A stretch of DNA of 64,000 nt, from assembly GCA_043743335.1 (NCBI GenBank), contig JAYTWR010000081.1, forward strand, positions 10,093-74,092, read 5' to 3'. Below the pieces are notes generated by a model. The model did no database searches. It was not told the DNA's origin and worked only from the letters and a program-made list of their open reading frames with translations. The DNA comes from UBA5216 sp043743335 (GTDB taxonomy: Bacteria > Pseudomonadota > Gammaproteobacteria > Burkholderiales > SG8-41). How positions within the stretch are numbered: position 1 is the stretch's first letter; every line of letters starts with the position of its first letter. The translations under genes were made by a program, and so were the position numbers. Shown here in pieces: positions 33,794 to 43,082 of the stretch.

Positions 33794-36700
33794 CTACTTG
33801 TTGTCCTCTTTCACGTAGTTATACGTCCGCGTGCGGTTGCGACTAATGGGTGGATCTATCTTGGTTGGTTTGATCGGCGAACTGTTGCTGCCATCGCGCG
33901 GCGGGGCACCGATCAGTACAGCCGTTGGTACACCATCGATAGGCACAACCCCCACCACGGGAGAGGGCGGCAAACCACCGCCCGCAAACAGTGACGAACG
34001 GTTTCCGCCGCATGAGGCATTGTTCGCCGTACCTATCGTACCGGATGCGTTAAACAGATTGACGAAGTAGCCGTAGGCATTGCCCAGCACAGAACCACAG
34101 GAATTATTCGACGCGACGGGCATATTGGTACTGAAAGTCACCATACCGGCGACGATGACCGCCGAGGTGACGCCCTGCTCACCCGTTCCGTTTGCATTGA
34201 GGCTCATGAACCACCCCTTTTTTGTCAAGTTTGGAGAAGACAGGAGGGATGGCGTATTGCAGGTAGTGGTACCGGTGAAATCCAACATTTGCGACGTATT
34301 ATCTAAATCCACAGCACCGCCTGACGTGGCGGTCAAGTCATCCTTATAGACATACGCACGATTCACTACCGGCGTCGTATAGGGGTAGCTGGTGATCAAC
34401 GGATGCTCACGGTCCCCGGAAACCAGCGCCAAGTAAGCCGTAGTTCCACTGGAAAACAACCCCGGCCCGAACAGAAACTTGCGGCCCCCGCCATTGGTCT
34501 TGGCGACTTTGCGCATAGTCCAGTTGGCACTGGTGAGCGCAGTCAGGGTGGTTGGCGAATTGACGAAATCCACACGATAGATGTTCCCACCCGTATCCGC
34601 TGCATAGGCATAATCGACCAAGCCGTCGTTGTTAACGTCGATCAAGCTGACATCACCGACCACACTGCGATCCGTGTTAAACGAGCGAACGATGGAACCG
34701 TTTGTTGCATCGATGAAGTAAATGACGCTGCCTTTGGGGGAACTGCAGCTCGGGGACGACGACTCCGCATCCTCACATTTGTCGTACCCCCCTCCCATCG
34801 CTACCACCGGCAGCGTCGTCGCCGTCGAGTAGCCATTGACGAAAGCAGCGCTGGGCGTAGACCAAGTTTGGCCAATACCGTCGAAGCCTGTGCTACAGCC
34901 TATATCGTCGTTCTGATTCGGGCAACCTTTACGCCATAACAAGGTGGGGTTGCTCGTCGGCGTAGTGACATCAAAGCCGTACACCATGCGTCCACCGCGG
35001 CGCTGTGCCGGATAAATATAGACTTTGCTGTTATTGGCGTTTTGAAAGACACCGATTGAGCCATCAAAGAAGTAATCCTTTTTTGCCGAACCGATTGCCG
35101 GCGTCGGGGGATACGCTACCGTGGGCGTATTGTCCATCAAACGCTGCAGTCTAGCGCCGCTGTCGTTATAGAACTCCGGTGCAATATAGGCCCAACGCTC
35201 CTTGCCGCCACCTGTGGGGGACGCGTCAACGGCGCGCAGCGTTCCGTCATTCGATCCGTAATAAACCGTGACACCGGTTGAGCCACCGTAGTTTATCGGC
35301 AAAGGCCGCGAATGCACCACATCGCCGTGTATCGAAGGCCGCGGCACGTTACTGGTTGGCCCGCCGCTGCCGGTATCGTTATTCACGTCCTTACCCAAGG
35401 TAAAGTTCACCAGATTAGCGCCCAAACCCGTGTTCGTGGTGTTGAACGGCACCAGCGTACTGGCCGCCCCTGTCAACACATTGCGATTAACCACGTTGCT
35501 CGGCGAAGCAGGGTTGTTACCCCGACGCAGCACCTCTGCCACAGCGCCTTTTTCCACGGTAGGGCCATCGGGCAGATCTGAATAACGATTACTCAAGGCC
35601 ACAGTCGCGCACTTGCTGGCTGGGTCGGGATCAATCGCGCTGGTTAACGTACTCCAGTAATTTGTTGTATCCGTCGTCCAGAAACTGGCTGCACAATCCG
35701 CCACAAAGCCCGTCAACGAATTGGTTGCAGCGTTGCCATCTTTATCCACGAGATCGAGCACGCCGTTGACACGGCCTACTGCATATTGCTTGAGATTGCC
35801 AAACCAGCGTGGCTTGGTACTGGGTTCAGGCCGGAACATGCCGATGAACACCTGGTTGGCATTCTGTGTGCGGTTAGTCGCATTCACCGGCAAGCTCGCC
35901 GAAGCAAAGGTGGAGTTTACTGACTGTATTTCACTGAGAATGGCGGTTAACGCATCGGCAATGGCCGCTTCGCTGGATGCCTGAAAATACTTGCCCCCGC
36001 CGACTGCTGCCATACTTTGCAGCAACGCGGTGGTGGCGGCGTTAGGCTGCTGGTTATACACGTCGATAGTGTAAGTGGTAACCGATTGCTTGATGGTATC
36101 CGCGCCATTAGCCGAGTTTTTGACCGATGCCTGATGGAGAAAGCGCGTCCATTCATCAGCGTTGGCGCCATCGGTAGGCGTTACAGAACCGCCCGACGGC
36201 ACCAGGGTGGTGTCAATCTGATTGCCAAAAACCGAGAAGTGGGCAGTGCCGGACGCACACGCAGGCGCCGTATAGTTTGATTGCGGGTTGCCGAACAGAC
36301 AACCACCGGCGTACCGGCTACATTGGGTCGCGTATTCGGTAATGCCCAGCGGCGAGGCATACTGCGAGGCTGTGGTGCCTAAGGGGTCGCCCGGCGAGGC
36401 CACTGCCGCAGTAGTGTTGGTCGCCGTCTGGGAAATAACGTATTTAAACGTGGATGCCGGCGTGGCGGTTTGCGTGTACGCATACTTAAAGGCAGACGCT
36501 GGCGGTGTTGACGTCCGCGAAAAGTTGTACTTAAAGGTTGCTGCGGCCAACGCAGACTGCGTTACGTTGTATTTGAAGGTCTGCGGCGTAGGCGTGGCGG
36601 TTTGCGTCACCGCATATTTGTTTGTGAGTGTCGTCGGGGTCGCCGTCCGGTTAGTGTTGTAGTGCACTTGCGGATTGGAGCAACCTGTGCCGGCACCCGG

Positions 36701-38548
36701 CCCCGTTTGCTTGGTCGTCCCGGCATACGTGCAGGTGTTACCCGATGGGCATGCGGTTGTGGCATCCGCAGCCAGTTGGACATTGGTAGGTGCCGTATTA
36801 CCGGGAAAGCAACCGGCCGTTGCAACGGTAGCAGTGACAGGCGGCGTGCACGATGCACCCACGGCGCCAATGGCATACGTGCACGTATTACCGGAAGGGC
36901 AAGTCAAGCCGCCCCTATCGCCACCGTTAACACCCGTCTGCGCCGCCGCCGGTGTGGCATAGCACGACGCCGTCGTCGAGCTACTGCCTGCGGACACTGA
37001 ACATGTGGCACCACTGGTCGCCCCTGCAGTGTATGTGCAGGTGCTGCCACCGGGGCAGGTCAAAGCGCCATGATCGGCAATCAACTGCGCGCTGGTTGGG
37101 GAGGCCCCAAAACAAGACGTCGTAACGCCGGAACTATTTACCGGCACAGTACAGGAAGCGCCGCTGGTGGCCCCCGCAGAATAGGTGCAAGTACTGCCGG
37201 AGGGGCACGCCAGTTCCGCAGTCATTTGGATGGTGGTGGGCGAAGCGGCATAGCACGACGCAGTGACCGCCGGTGTTGTTGTCGGTGTCACGGGGCACGC
37301 GGCACCCTGCGCGCCAGCAGCGTAAGTGCAAGCGTTGCCCGAGGGGCAGGTCAGCGCCCCATCGCTGGCCAGCGCAGCCGCACCCGGACTACTGGTAAAG
37401 CAGCCGATGGTGGTACCGCTGGACGACGTGACCGGTGTTCCCGGGATCGCAGCACCACTGGCCACGCCCGCTGCATAGGTACAGGTTGCACCGCCGGGGC
37501 ATGTCATGCCGCCGATATCAGTGCCTGCCGTAACAGCGGCGGCAGCGGCGGCAGCCGTCGCATAGGAATTGTTGGTCACGCCAGCATTCGTCGCCGCGAC
37601 GGTTTTAACGCCTTGCCCGTAGGCCGTATAGGTGTAGAGCCCCCCCGGCACAGGAGCGGTAACCGTCCCCGTTGATGTGGGCGCCCCACAGGTGCAGGTG
37701 TCGTATCCCGCACCCGCTGCACAGGCCGCAGTGTAATCGGTGGTCACACAAGCTGCCTGATTAGCATAACAAGCTGATGTAAAGCCCAGGTTGGTAGGGA
37801 AAGTGGTGGTTCTGGTCGTATAGTTTAAATAGTTAATCTGTGGACTGACACTGCCGCCCAAGCTAGTAAGTGTGGTTGAATTCGCTGCGTTATCACCCGC
37901 CGGGCCGCTTGAATTGGGATTAGAGATGACGATAATAAAATTCCGGCCGCAGGCGTTAGAATCCGACAGAGGCGATTTGAATCTGGAGTAATTCGTGGTG
38001 TAACCATTCGGATCCGGAGTAACAGATCCCGAAGGCATCGCGTTGGGCGAGTAGGCATTACCCCCCGAAAAATAGTTATACACGTCATACATTAGATTCC
38101 CGTACGGCGTGTTCGCATTACGCTTTTCACTCGGGCTATTGATATTGTTGAAAATAGTATCCAAGGTCGTTGAAAAAGCCGATTTTACGGCGACAGTCAG
38201 AGGCTGAATCGCTTGGCGAATAAACCCGCCATTGTCGTTGGCGTTGCCGCCAGTAACAAACTCCATCAGACCAATATCAACGTTTGAATTCAGCGTACTC
38301 ACCACGTTCTTGATGGCACGAACCTCAGACTCCCCTTGAGTAATACCGCCAGGCCATTGCTGGCTCTGCCTCGTCCAGTTAGCCGTGTTATCCAGCACGA
38401 TCAAAATTTTGGGGTTATCGGCATTGCCGCCGCCGCCGACAAAAATGTCAATATCCTCGGCTCGGCTCTGCAGTGGATAAAACGTGATGGCTACGCTCAA
38501 CAGCCAAGCCATTATTCGGTACAGCGGGGAATGAGTCGAACGATACAT
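33794..38548 (-). CDS. pilY1: PilY1-like type IV pilus tip/biogenesis protein with internal repeat arrays
   Basis: A 1584-residue exported protein (leader ending SRAEDID). The N-terminal half is a split von Willebrand A-like domain (KILIVLDNTANWT; later WTRFLHQASVKN and TYTIDVYNQQPN). The C-terminal half is the PilY1 beta-propeller (GDVVHSRPL, YYGSNDGTLRAVDA, RRGGRMVYGFDV) with a calcium loop DVNNDGLVDYAYAADTGG. Between the vWA parts lie two repeat arrays: six units of about 50 residues around CPSGNTCTY (36683-37573), and five or six units around TFKYxxTQTATP (36413-36658). Typical PilY1 proteins are 1000-1200 residues; the extra length is these arrays. ATG 38548 has GGAG. It is last in the minor-pilin operon and probably caps the pilus. 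Confidence 0.9.
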   Translation of the reverse strand: MYRSTHSPLYRIMAWLLSVAITFYPLQSRAEDIDIFVGGGGNADNPKILIVLDNTANWTRQSQQWPGGITQGESEVRAIKNVVSTLNSNVDIGLMEFVTGGNANDNGGFIRQAIQPLTVAVKSAFSTTLDTIFNNINSPSEKRNANTPYGNLMYDVYNYFSGGNAYSPNAMPSGSVTPDPNGYTTNYSRFKSPLSDSNACGRNFIIVISNPNSSGPAGDNAANSTTLTSLGGSVSPQINYLNYTTRTTTFPTNLGFTSACYANQAACVTTDYTAACAAGAGYDTCTCGAPTSTGTVTAPVPGGLYTYTAYGQGVKTVAATNAGVTNNSYATAAAAAAAVTAGTDIGGMTCPGGATCTYAAGVASGAAIPGTPVTSSSGTTIGCFTSSPGAAALASDGALTCPSGNACTYAAGAQGAACPVTPTTTPAVTASCYAASPTTIQMTAELACPSGSTCTYSAGATSGASCTVPVNSSGVTTSCFGASPTSAQLIADHGALTCPGGSTCTYTAGATSGATCSVSAGSSSTTASCYATPAAAQTGVNGGDRGGLTCPSGNTCTYAIGAVGASCTPPVTATVATAGCFPGNTAPTNVQLAADATTACPSGNTCTYAGTTKQTGPGAGTGCSNPQVHYNTNRTATPTTLTNKYAVTQTATPTPQTFKYNVTQSALAAATFKYNFSRTSTPPASAFKYAYTQTATPASTFKYVISQTATNTTAAVASPGDPLGTTASQYASPLGITEYATQCSRYAGGCLFGNPQSNYTAPACASGTAHFSVFGNQIDTTLVPSGGSVTPTDGANADEWTRFLHQASVKNSANGADTIKQSVTTYTIDVYNQQPNAATTALLQSMAAVGGGKYFQASSEAAIADALTAILSEIQSVNSTFASASLPVNATNRTQNANQVFIGMFRPEPSTKPRWFGNLKQYAVGRVNGVLDLVDKDGNAATNSLTGFVADCAASFWTTDTTNYWSTLTSAIDPDPASKCATVALSNRYSDLPDGPTVEKGAVAEVLRRGNNPASPSNVVNRNVLTGAASTLVPFNTTNTGLGANLVNFTLGKDVNNDTGSGGPTSNVPRPSIHGDVVHSRPLPINYGGSTGVTVYYGSNDGTLRAVDASPTGGGKERWAYIAPEFYNDSGARLQRLMDNTPTVAYPPTPAIGSAKKDYFFDGSIGVFQNANNSKVYIYPAQRRGGRMVYGFDVTTPTSNPTLLWRKGCPNQNDDIGCSTGFDGIGQTWSTPSAAFVNGYSTATTLPVVAMGGGYDKCEDAESSSPSCSSPKGSVIYFIDATNGSIVRSFNTDRSVVGDVSLIDVNNDGLVDYAYAADTGGNIYRVDFVNSPTTLTALTSANWTMRKVAKTNGGGRKFLFGPGLFSSGTTAYLALVSGDREHPLITSYPYTTPVVNRAYVYKDDLTATSGGAVDLDNTSQMLDFTGTTTCNTPSLLSSPNLTKKGWFMSLNANGTGEQGVTSAVIVAGMVTFSTNMPVASNNSCGSVLGNAYGYFVNLFNASGTIGTANNASCGGNRSSLFAGGGLPPSPVVGVVPIDGVPTAVLIGAPPRDGSNSSPIKPTKIDPPISRNRTRTYNYVKEDNK
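36413..36658 (-). repeat. Coding repeat: TFKYxxTQTATP units in pilY1
   Basis: Five to six units of 13-18 residues with the pattern [TAS]-x-[TA]-F-K-Y-x-x-[TS]-[QR]-[TS]-A/S-T-P. Thr/Pro-rich and Cys-free, like a stalk or linker. It follows directly on the Cys-rich array. Confidence 0.85.
36683..37573 (-). repeat. Coding repeat: six Cys-rich units of about 150 bp in pilY1
   Basis: Six copies of LTCPSGxTCTYxAGAxxGAxC with a second Cys-Tyr/Phe later in each unit. First Cys positions are spaced 51, 47, 50, 52 and 50 residues. Each unit has four or so Cys, which suggests a small disulfide-bonded module repeated along a stalk. Confidence 0.88.
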
Positions 38549-38610
38549 AGGGGGCAACTCCAATAAAATCCGGTTTACGGCACCGGCACACCGTTGTTCA
38601 ATACCAGCGC

Positions 38611-39141
38611 TTAGCAAGCCACCAAAGTGCAAACCGAATCAGCGGGCACCTGTAAGGCAGCACCTTGATGCAACTCAATTTTGGTGCTGGTGGCCGTATC
38701 TGTGGCCACCACGTGAAGGTCGTATAAAGCCGATGCGCACAGCGAGTTGCCGGTGGAAGCACCCGCCACACCGAAGTTCTGTGATGTACCCAAAGTGCAA
38801 CCCACTTCACCGGGATCGGACAGATTTAACGCATTGTTCTTTTTAACCTGCGCCTGAATAATCCTAGGGGTCACAACGACCTGCACATCCGGTACGCCGT
38901 CGCCGTTAACATCGATTTGCGAAGTGACTGCAGTAGTCGTGGCTGTGGGCGTACTAATCGCCGCCTCAATAACCTGTTGTGCAGCGCGCATGGTGTCGTT
39001 GCGAAATTGCTGGTTACCCACAATTTGCAAGTTACCTTTACTCATATTAAAGCTGGCCAACGCCATCAGCGTTAGCAGCACCAGCATAATCATGCCGATA
39101 ATCAACACTGCCCCCTGTTGCTGCCGTAACGAACTGTTCAT
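38611..39141 (-). CDS. pilX: PilX-like minor pilin
   Basis: A 176-residue protein with a short type IV prepilin-like leader (MNSSLRQQQG, predicted cut before AVLIIGMIML) and one long hydrophobic N-terminal helix. The usual Glu at +5 is missing, as in many PilX proteins. The rest includes an EF-hand-like DVNGDGVPD (calcium-binding candidate) and several Cys near the end. It lies between pilW (4-bp overlap) and pilY1 on the same strand, the normal minor-pilin order. PilX probably helps prime pilus assembly together with PilVW and PilY1 in the inner membrane. Confidence 0.85.
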   Translation of the reverse strand: MNSSLRQQQGAVLIIGMIMLVLLTLMALASFNMSKGNLQIVGNQQFRNDTMRAAQQVIEAAISTPTATTTAVTSQIDVNGDGVPDVQVVVTPRIIQAQVKKNNALNLSDPGEVGCTLGTSQNFGVAGASTGNSLCASALYDLHVVATDTATSTKIELHQGAALQVPADSVCTLVAC

Positions 39142-40244
39142 GGCACTCTCCGGGAAGAAGGGTTATTGAGCCTGACGGTTGCGTTGTAGGCATGCCGCTT
39201 GATGCCGTCGTTAAAGGGGCCAAATACATTGTCGGTGCCATCGAATTTCTGACCCAAGGTGTAACTCTTGGTATCGGTGTAACCGGTGGCGTTTTCGATG
39301 TTACGCGCCAGCAGATTGACTTTAACGGAATAGGTACGCAACCAATTCCGCACACAGGCGTTGCCGGAACAACTGTTGTAGGCACCCGGGTCGGCGGTAA
39401 CACCGTCTATCGCCCCGTCGTCGTTGGCATCCACGCCGTATTCAATCTGAAGATTCTCGATGCCATCAACCAAGGGCACAATGGTAAATCCCCCCGCGCG
39501 TAACTCGGCGCGCTTAAGCGTGGGGATGCCATCAGAACCCACGTTGTTGTTGGCGACAAAATAGATTCGTACAACCATGGTTCTGTAATTTGCGATAGTG
39601 GTGCAATCAATGGCATGCTTGGTCATACCAGAGGTGCCGGCATCCAGAACAAAATGATTTTGATAATCTGTCGATGTGCCAGCCGAGTTATAAATCTCCC
39701 CTTCCTGGTAGCAATTTGACGCTTGGAAATAGGGTACACCGCTCGCGGCGGCGTCACAGTCGGCATCAGCGGTGGGGCCGGCAACGCAGGTGCTCGCCCG
39801 GCGAATCACGAGCACATCTGTCCCGGCGCGCAGATCACTGATGCAAGAAGGAATGGTCGCACTGATGGGATTATCAACACCTTGAACATGCACAAAAAAT
39901 GCATTTCTTAAATCGCTGGCTGCGAAAAGACACGGATCCGGCATGCTGCTCATGGATGTCAACGGGGGATTGTTTGGCAGTATGATCTGGCGATAAGGGT
40001 CGAAAGAATCAAAATAGCCCGCCATGCGCAGATCTTTGGTCAACAATTCAATGGCGTAACGGCCGCTTTCGATCTGTCTGTTGCTACGCTCGATTTCTGC
40101 ACGTGTCTGGCTGCTCTGCACAAACACCGTGGCAAGAGTAGATAGAATAAGCAGTGCAAGCGCCACCGCAACCATCAATTCAACGAGGGAAAAACCGCCT
40201 TGGAACAATCGCCCGCGATGACTGCGTGAAGCATTGTCTGTCAT
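39138..40244 (-). CDS. pilW: PilW-like minor pilin
   Basis: A large minor pilin of 368 residues. The prepilin site is GG|FSLVELMVAVALALLIL (Gly17/Phe18, Glu at +5), followed by the long N-terminal helix. The globular part is Cys-rich and contains a DANDDGAID calcium-loop-like segment near the end. ATG 40244 is chosen; a GTG at 40256 overlapping the pilV stop is an alternative. It overlaps pilX by four bases and follows pilV. Family members form the tip complex that initiates type IVa pilus assembly. Confidence 0.88.
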   Translation of the reverse strand: MTDNASRSHRGRLFQGGFSLVELMVAVALALLILSTLATVFVQSSQTRAEIERSNRQIESGRYAIELLTKDLRMAGYFDSFDPYRQIILPNNPPLTSMSSMPDPCLFAASDLRNAFFVHVQGVDNPISATIPSCISDLRAGTDVLVIRRASTCVAGPTADADCDAAASGVPYFQASNCYQEGEIYNSAGTSTDYQNHFVLDAGTSGMTKHAIDCTTIANYRTMVVRIYFVANNNVGSDGIPTLKRAELRAGGFTIVPLVDGIENLQIEYGVDANDDGAIDGVTADPGAYNSCSGNACVRNWLRTYSVKVNLLARNIENATGYTDTKSYTLGQKFDGTDNVFGPFNDGIKRHAYNATVRLNNPSSRRVP

Positions 40245-40248
40245 GTAG

Positions 40249-40839
40249 TTACTCACAGCTCGGCAAGCCTATGGTGATGTTGGTCGATAATACGCGACGA
40301 TAGCGATCGTCGCTGCCAAAAGAACCCTGGCCACAAGTCACCGCAGGAGCGCTGGTGGTATGCAAGCCCTGCCAAGCCAGTGCGACGCGATAAATTCCGG
40401 GGGTGCAAACTCCCGCAGCGGGGTTTTGAGCCTGAATTTGGGTGATGCAACCTCGCGCACCGTCCATGGCACCTATCTTGGAACCGCTCTTGGTCTCAGC
40501 AGCACCCTGCAGAATTTTGCTCCATTCGCACTGGTCTCTGCCCGCAAAAGAAGACACGCTCCCGCAAGCGGTGGGTTGGGAGGTATCAGCAGTACCGAAC
40601 GTTATGGTGGATACGTAATTTGCCGCGTCTGACCGGTTCGTATTGATACGGTCGACCATGTCATTCATCAGCGTCAAAGCCTGACTGCGCTGGTACGACT
40701 CCATCTCTACCAGTGTCAGCTTGCTCTGTAATCCCGCCAAACCAAGCAGTCCCACTGCCAAGACAATTATGGTCACCAAGACCTCCAACAGGGTAGCCCC
40801 CTGCTGACGCATCCTGCGCAATGACAAATTCGCTAACAT
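40249..40839 (-). CDS. pilV: PilV-like minor pilin
   Basis: A 196-residue prepilin with leader MLANLSLRRMRQQG cut before ATLLEVLVTIIVLAVGLLGL (Gly14/Ala15, Glu19 at +5), the classic PilV start. The GLAGLQSKL and RSQALTLMNDMVDRI segments that follow are conserved in PilV. It overlaps the end of the fimT-like gene by 7 bp and pilW begins right after its stop, so the genes are translationally coupled. Confidence 0.9.
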   Translation of the reverse strand: MLANLSLRRMRQQGATLLEVLVTIIVLAVGLLGLAGLQSKLTLVEMESYQRSQALTLMNDMVDRINTNRSDAANYVSTITFGTADTSQPTACGSVSSFAGRDQCEWSKILQGAAETKSGSKIGAMDGARGCITQIQAQNPAAGVCTPGIYRVALAWQGLHTTSAPAVTCGQGSFGSDDRYRRVLSTNITIGLPSCE

Positions 40840-41435
40840 GCGACGGACTTCTGAATAGGACGCCCACTAAGGTCGATCGAGACGCATCGAACAATGGAGG
40901 CACCGGTTGCGCTAATACTGAACTCCGGTGCAGTGCTGCCTTGTATGCGCCCCGAACTTTGATAGGTCACACTTGCCGGACCCGTCATAGTAATTGTCGT
41001 GATCGCCGAATGACTTTCAACAAAACTGCCAATATTGTCCGGATCAGCAATTCGCCAACCGCTAGTCCAATCACCAGCAGTAACCGGTGACAAAGTAGCA
41101 TTATTATTGCGCTGGATCGCAGTGCTACGCGCCCGAATCAGGGAAACATAAATGTCCGACGACGCAGCTTTTATCCTTTGACTAGCAATAAGGCTTGTAA
41201 GACTCGGGGCGGCGATGGCGGTCACGATACCCAAGATAGCCACCACCATGATTACTTCCGTCAAAGTAAATCCCGTACAAGCACACCGCCTCGACGCGGG
41301 CAACTGAAAACCGTGCCGCTCCAAACTCGCAGCATCCGACACGAATGACGCCACCCGCCCGCCGCCTATCCTGAGACCACAAAACGACAAATTCTGTGCT
41401 TCATTAAGGCTTGGCAAAAACGAGGGCTGAATCAT
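40833..41435 (-). CDS. fimT: FimT/GspH-like minor pilin (pseudopilin)
   Basis: A pseudopilin with CTG|FTLTEVIMVVAILGIVTAIAA (Glu at +5) followed by a GspH/FimT-like domain that has GWRI and a closing disulfide (VRCVSIDLSGRP, C-terminal Cys). The oddity is the leader: from ATG 41435 it is 55 residues long, whereas prepilin leaders are usually under 25. A TTG codon within the frame (before ERHGFQLPASRR) would give an 18-residue leader and may be the true start. The frame opens at 41456, overlapping the pilE stop. Second gene of the minor-pilin operon. Confidence 0.8.
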   Translation of the reverse strand: MIQPSFLPSLNEAQNLSFCGLRIGGGRVASFVSDAASLERHGFQLPASRRCACTGFTLTEVIMVVAILGIVTAIAAPSLTSLIASQRIKAASSDIYVSLIRARSTAIQRNNNATLSPVTAGDWTSGWRIADPDNIGSFVESHSAITTITMTGPASVTYQSSGRIQGSTAPEFSISATGASIVRCVSIDLSGRPIQKSVAC

Positions 41436-41449
41436 GGTAAACACATCGA

Positions 41450-41884
41450 TTACCAAGTGGCGGGCGTTTTTGCGCCCGTGTTGTCTAGTGAAAGGGTCGG
41501 CTCACCGGCCGTGGCTTGAGCCCCCATCGGGGTAGCGGTAATAGTAAAAGCTGGCGGCGGGCCCGCGCTGGTTGTAACAGTGACGGTGTAATAGGGTGAA
41601 ACCTCGCCTGGCGTTGTCGCCCCCACAATCGCCAAAGTGGCCCCATAGGCCCTGTTGTCCAAAAAATATTGCTGCTGACGCTGCGCGACGTCCAGCAAAT
41701 GGGATTGCGCAGCGGCACGGCGCCCCTTTACCACATAAGACGTGTAGCTCGGGATGGCAATCGCAGCCAATATGCCTATGATCGTCACAACAATCATCAA
41801 CTCGATCAACGTAAAACCTTTGAGCTGAAGCCGTTTCCCAGACTTTCCCGATATGCTGCAAGGCAGTGCCATTGAGGTCTTCAC
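41450..41884 (-). CDS. pilE: PilE-like type IV (minor) pilin
   Basis: A 144-residue type IVa pilin with KG|FTLIELMIVVTIIGILAAIAIPSY (Gly23/Phe24, Glu28). It has the AAAQSHLLDVAQRQQQYFLDNRAYG segment typical of PilE-like minor pilins encoded beside pilY1. Cys pairs of major pilins are absent. GTG 41884 has AGGA at a good distance; an ATG at 41872 is the alternative. It is first in the operon pilE-fimT-pilV-pilW-pilX-pilY1, so the promoter should lie in 41885-42078. Confidence 0.88.
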   Translation of the reverse strand: MKTSMALPCSISGKSGKRLQLKGFTLIELMIVVTIIGILAAIAIPSYTSYVVKGRRAAAQSHLLDVAQRQQQYFLDNRAYGATLAIVGATTPGEVSPYYTVTVTTSAGPPPAFTITATPMGAQATAGEPTLSLDNTGAKTPATW

Positions 41885-42078
41885 AGTTTCATCCTGTTTC
41901 TATGGTTACTATTATTATGAATTGCACATAGCAGCGCCAGCGTTGCCCGACAAGCGGCTATTTTCCGTAGACGAAAGGATAGCTGGCGGCGGCGCGTCGC
42001 CCGGAAGCCCTAAGATCACTAGAAAAACTATTGCAAGACTGCGACTATTGCGGGACTGCGTTCGAAAGGTCGGCACAC

Positions 42079-43008
42079 TTATGGCATTACAGCCAAGCTC
42101 TTCGGCAACGGAAAAGTCACGCGCTCCTCGATGCCTTCCACGTTGCTCACGCGGTCGGCGCCCAGAGCCGTTAGCCGCTCGATCACTTCCTTGACCAGCA
42201 CCTCCGGTGCTGACGCCCCTGCCGTCACGCCCACCCGCGACTTGCCCGCCAGCCATTCGGGCTTGAGCTCCCCCGCGTTATCGACCATATACGCAGCAAC
42301 GCCTTGATGCTGCGCGACCTCGCGCAGCCGGTTGGAGTTTGAGCTGTTGGGCGAACCCACGACAATGACGATATCGCATTGTTTTGCAAGGGTTTTTACC
42401 GCATCTTGGCGGTTTTGCGTGGCGTAGCAGATGTCGTCGCGCTTGGGGCCGACTATCGCCGGAAAGCGTGCTTCCAGTGCGTCAATGGTCATTTGCGCAT
42501 CGTCGACCGATAACGTGGTTTGCGTCACAAAGGCGAGGTGGTTTTCGTCACGCACTTTGAGCTTGGCCACGTCGTCCGGGCCTTCCACCAGATACATGCC
42601 GCCCTCGGCCTGGCCCATGGTGCCTTGCACTTCGGGATGGCCTTTGTGGCCGATCATGATGATTTCGCGCTGCTGGCCGCGCATCTTGGCGACTTCTACG
42701 TGTACCTTGGTCACTAGCGGGCAAGTGGCGTCGAACACGCGCAGCCCGCGCGCTTCGGCGTCGCGCCGCACCGCCTGCGACACGCCGTGCGCACTGAAAA
42801 TCAACGTGGCACCCGCCGGCACTTCGTCTAAATCTTCGACGAACACCGCGCCTTTTTTGCGCAGATCATCAACCACAAACTTGTTGTGCACCACTTCGTG
42901 CCGCACGTATATCGGTGCGCCATGCAGTGTGATTGCGCGCTCGACGATTGCAATCGCGCGGTCGACACCGGCACAAAAACCGCGGGGGTTGGCTAGAAGG
43001 ACTTGCAT
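42079..43008 (-). CDS. ispH: 4-hydroxy-3-methylbut-2-enyl diphosphate reductase
   Basis: A 309-residue iron-sulfur enzyme, last step of the MEP pathway, giving IPP and DMAPP. The three cluster cysteines are Cys12 (PRGFCAGVDRA), Cys96 (DATCPLVTKVH) and Cys194 (DDICYATQNRQ). HEVVHN, GHPEVQGTMGQ with catalytic Glu126 and VGSPNSSNSNRL are all present. It follows lspA on the same strand across an A/T-rich repeat. The dxs and ispA genes of the same pathway are at the right of the window. Confidence 0.97.
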   Translation of the reverse strand: MQVLLANPRGFCAGVDRAIAIVERAITLHGAPIYVRHEVVHNKFVVDDLRKKGAVFVEDLDEVPAGATLIFSAHGVSQAVRRDAEARGLRVFDATCPLVTKVHVEVAKMRGQQREIIMIGHKGHPEVQGTMGQAEGGMYLVEGPDDVAKLKVRDENHLAFVTQTTLSVDDAQMTIDALEARFPAIVGPKRDDICYATQNRQDAVKTLAKQCDIVIVVGSPNSSNSNRLREVAQHQGVAAYMVDNAGELKPEWLAGKSRVGVTAGASAPEVLVKEVIERLTALGADRVSNVEGIEERVTFPLPKSLAVMP

Positions 43009-43054
43009 GGGGTGTGTGTAGCGACGCTGAAAGCCGCCGCACCTTTTACAAAAT

Positions 43055-43078
43055 ATCGTTTAAAATCAATTAGTTATA
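43055..43078 (-). repeat. A/T-rich intergenic repeat with IHF-like core, copy 6
   Basis: The plus strand reads TTTAAAATCAATTAGTTATA, containing AATCAATTAGTTA (WATCAANNNNTTR). It lies in the lspA-ispH gap, in the ispH leader. Confidence 0.8.
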
Positions 43079-43082
43079 TTAA

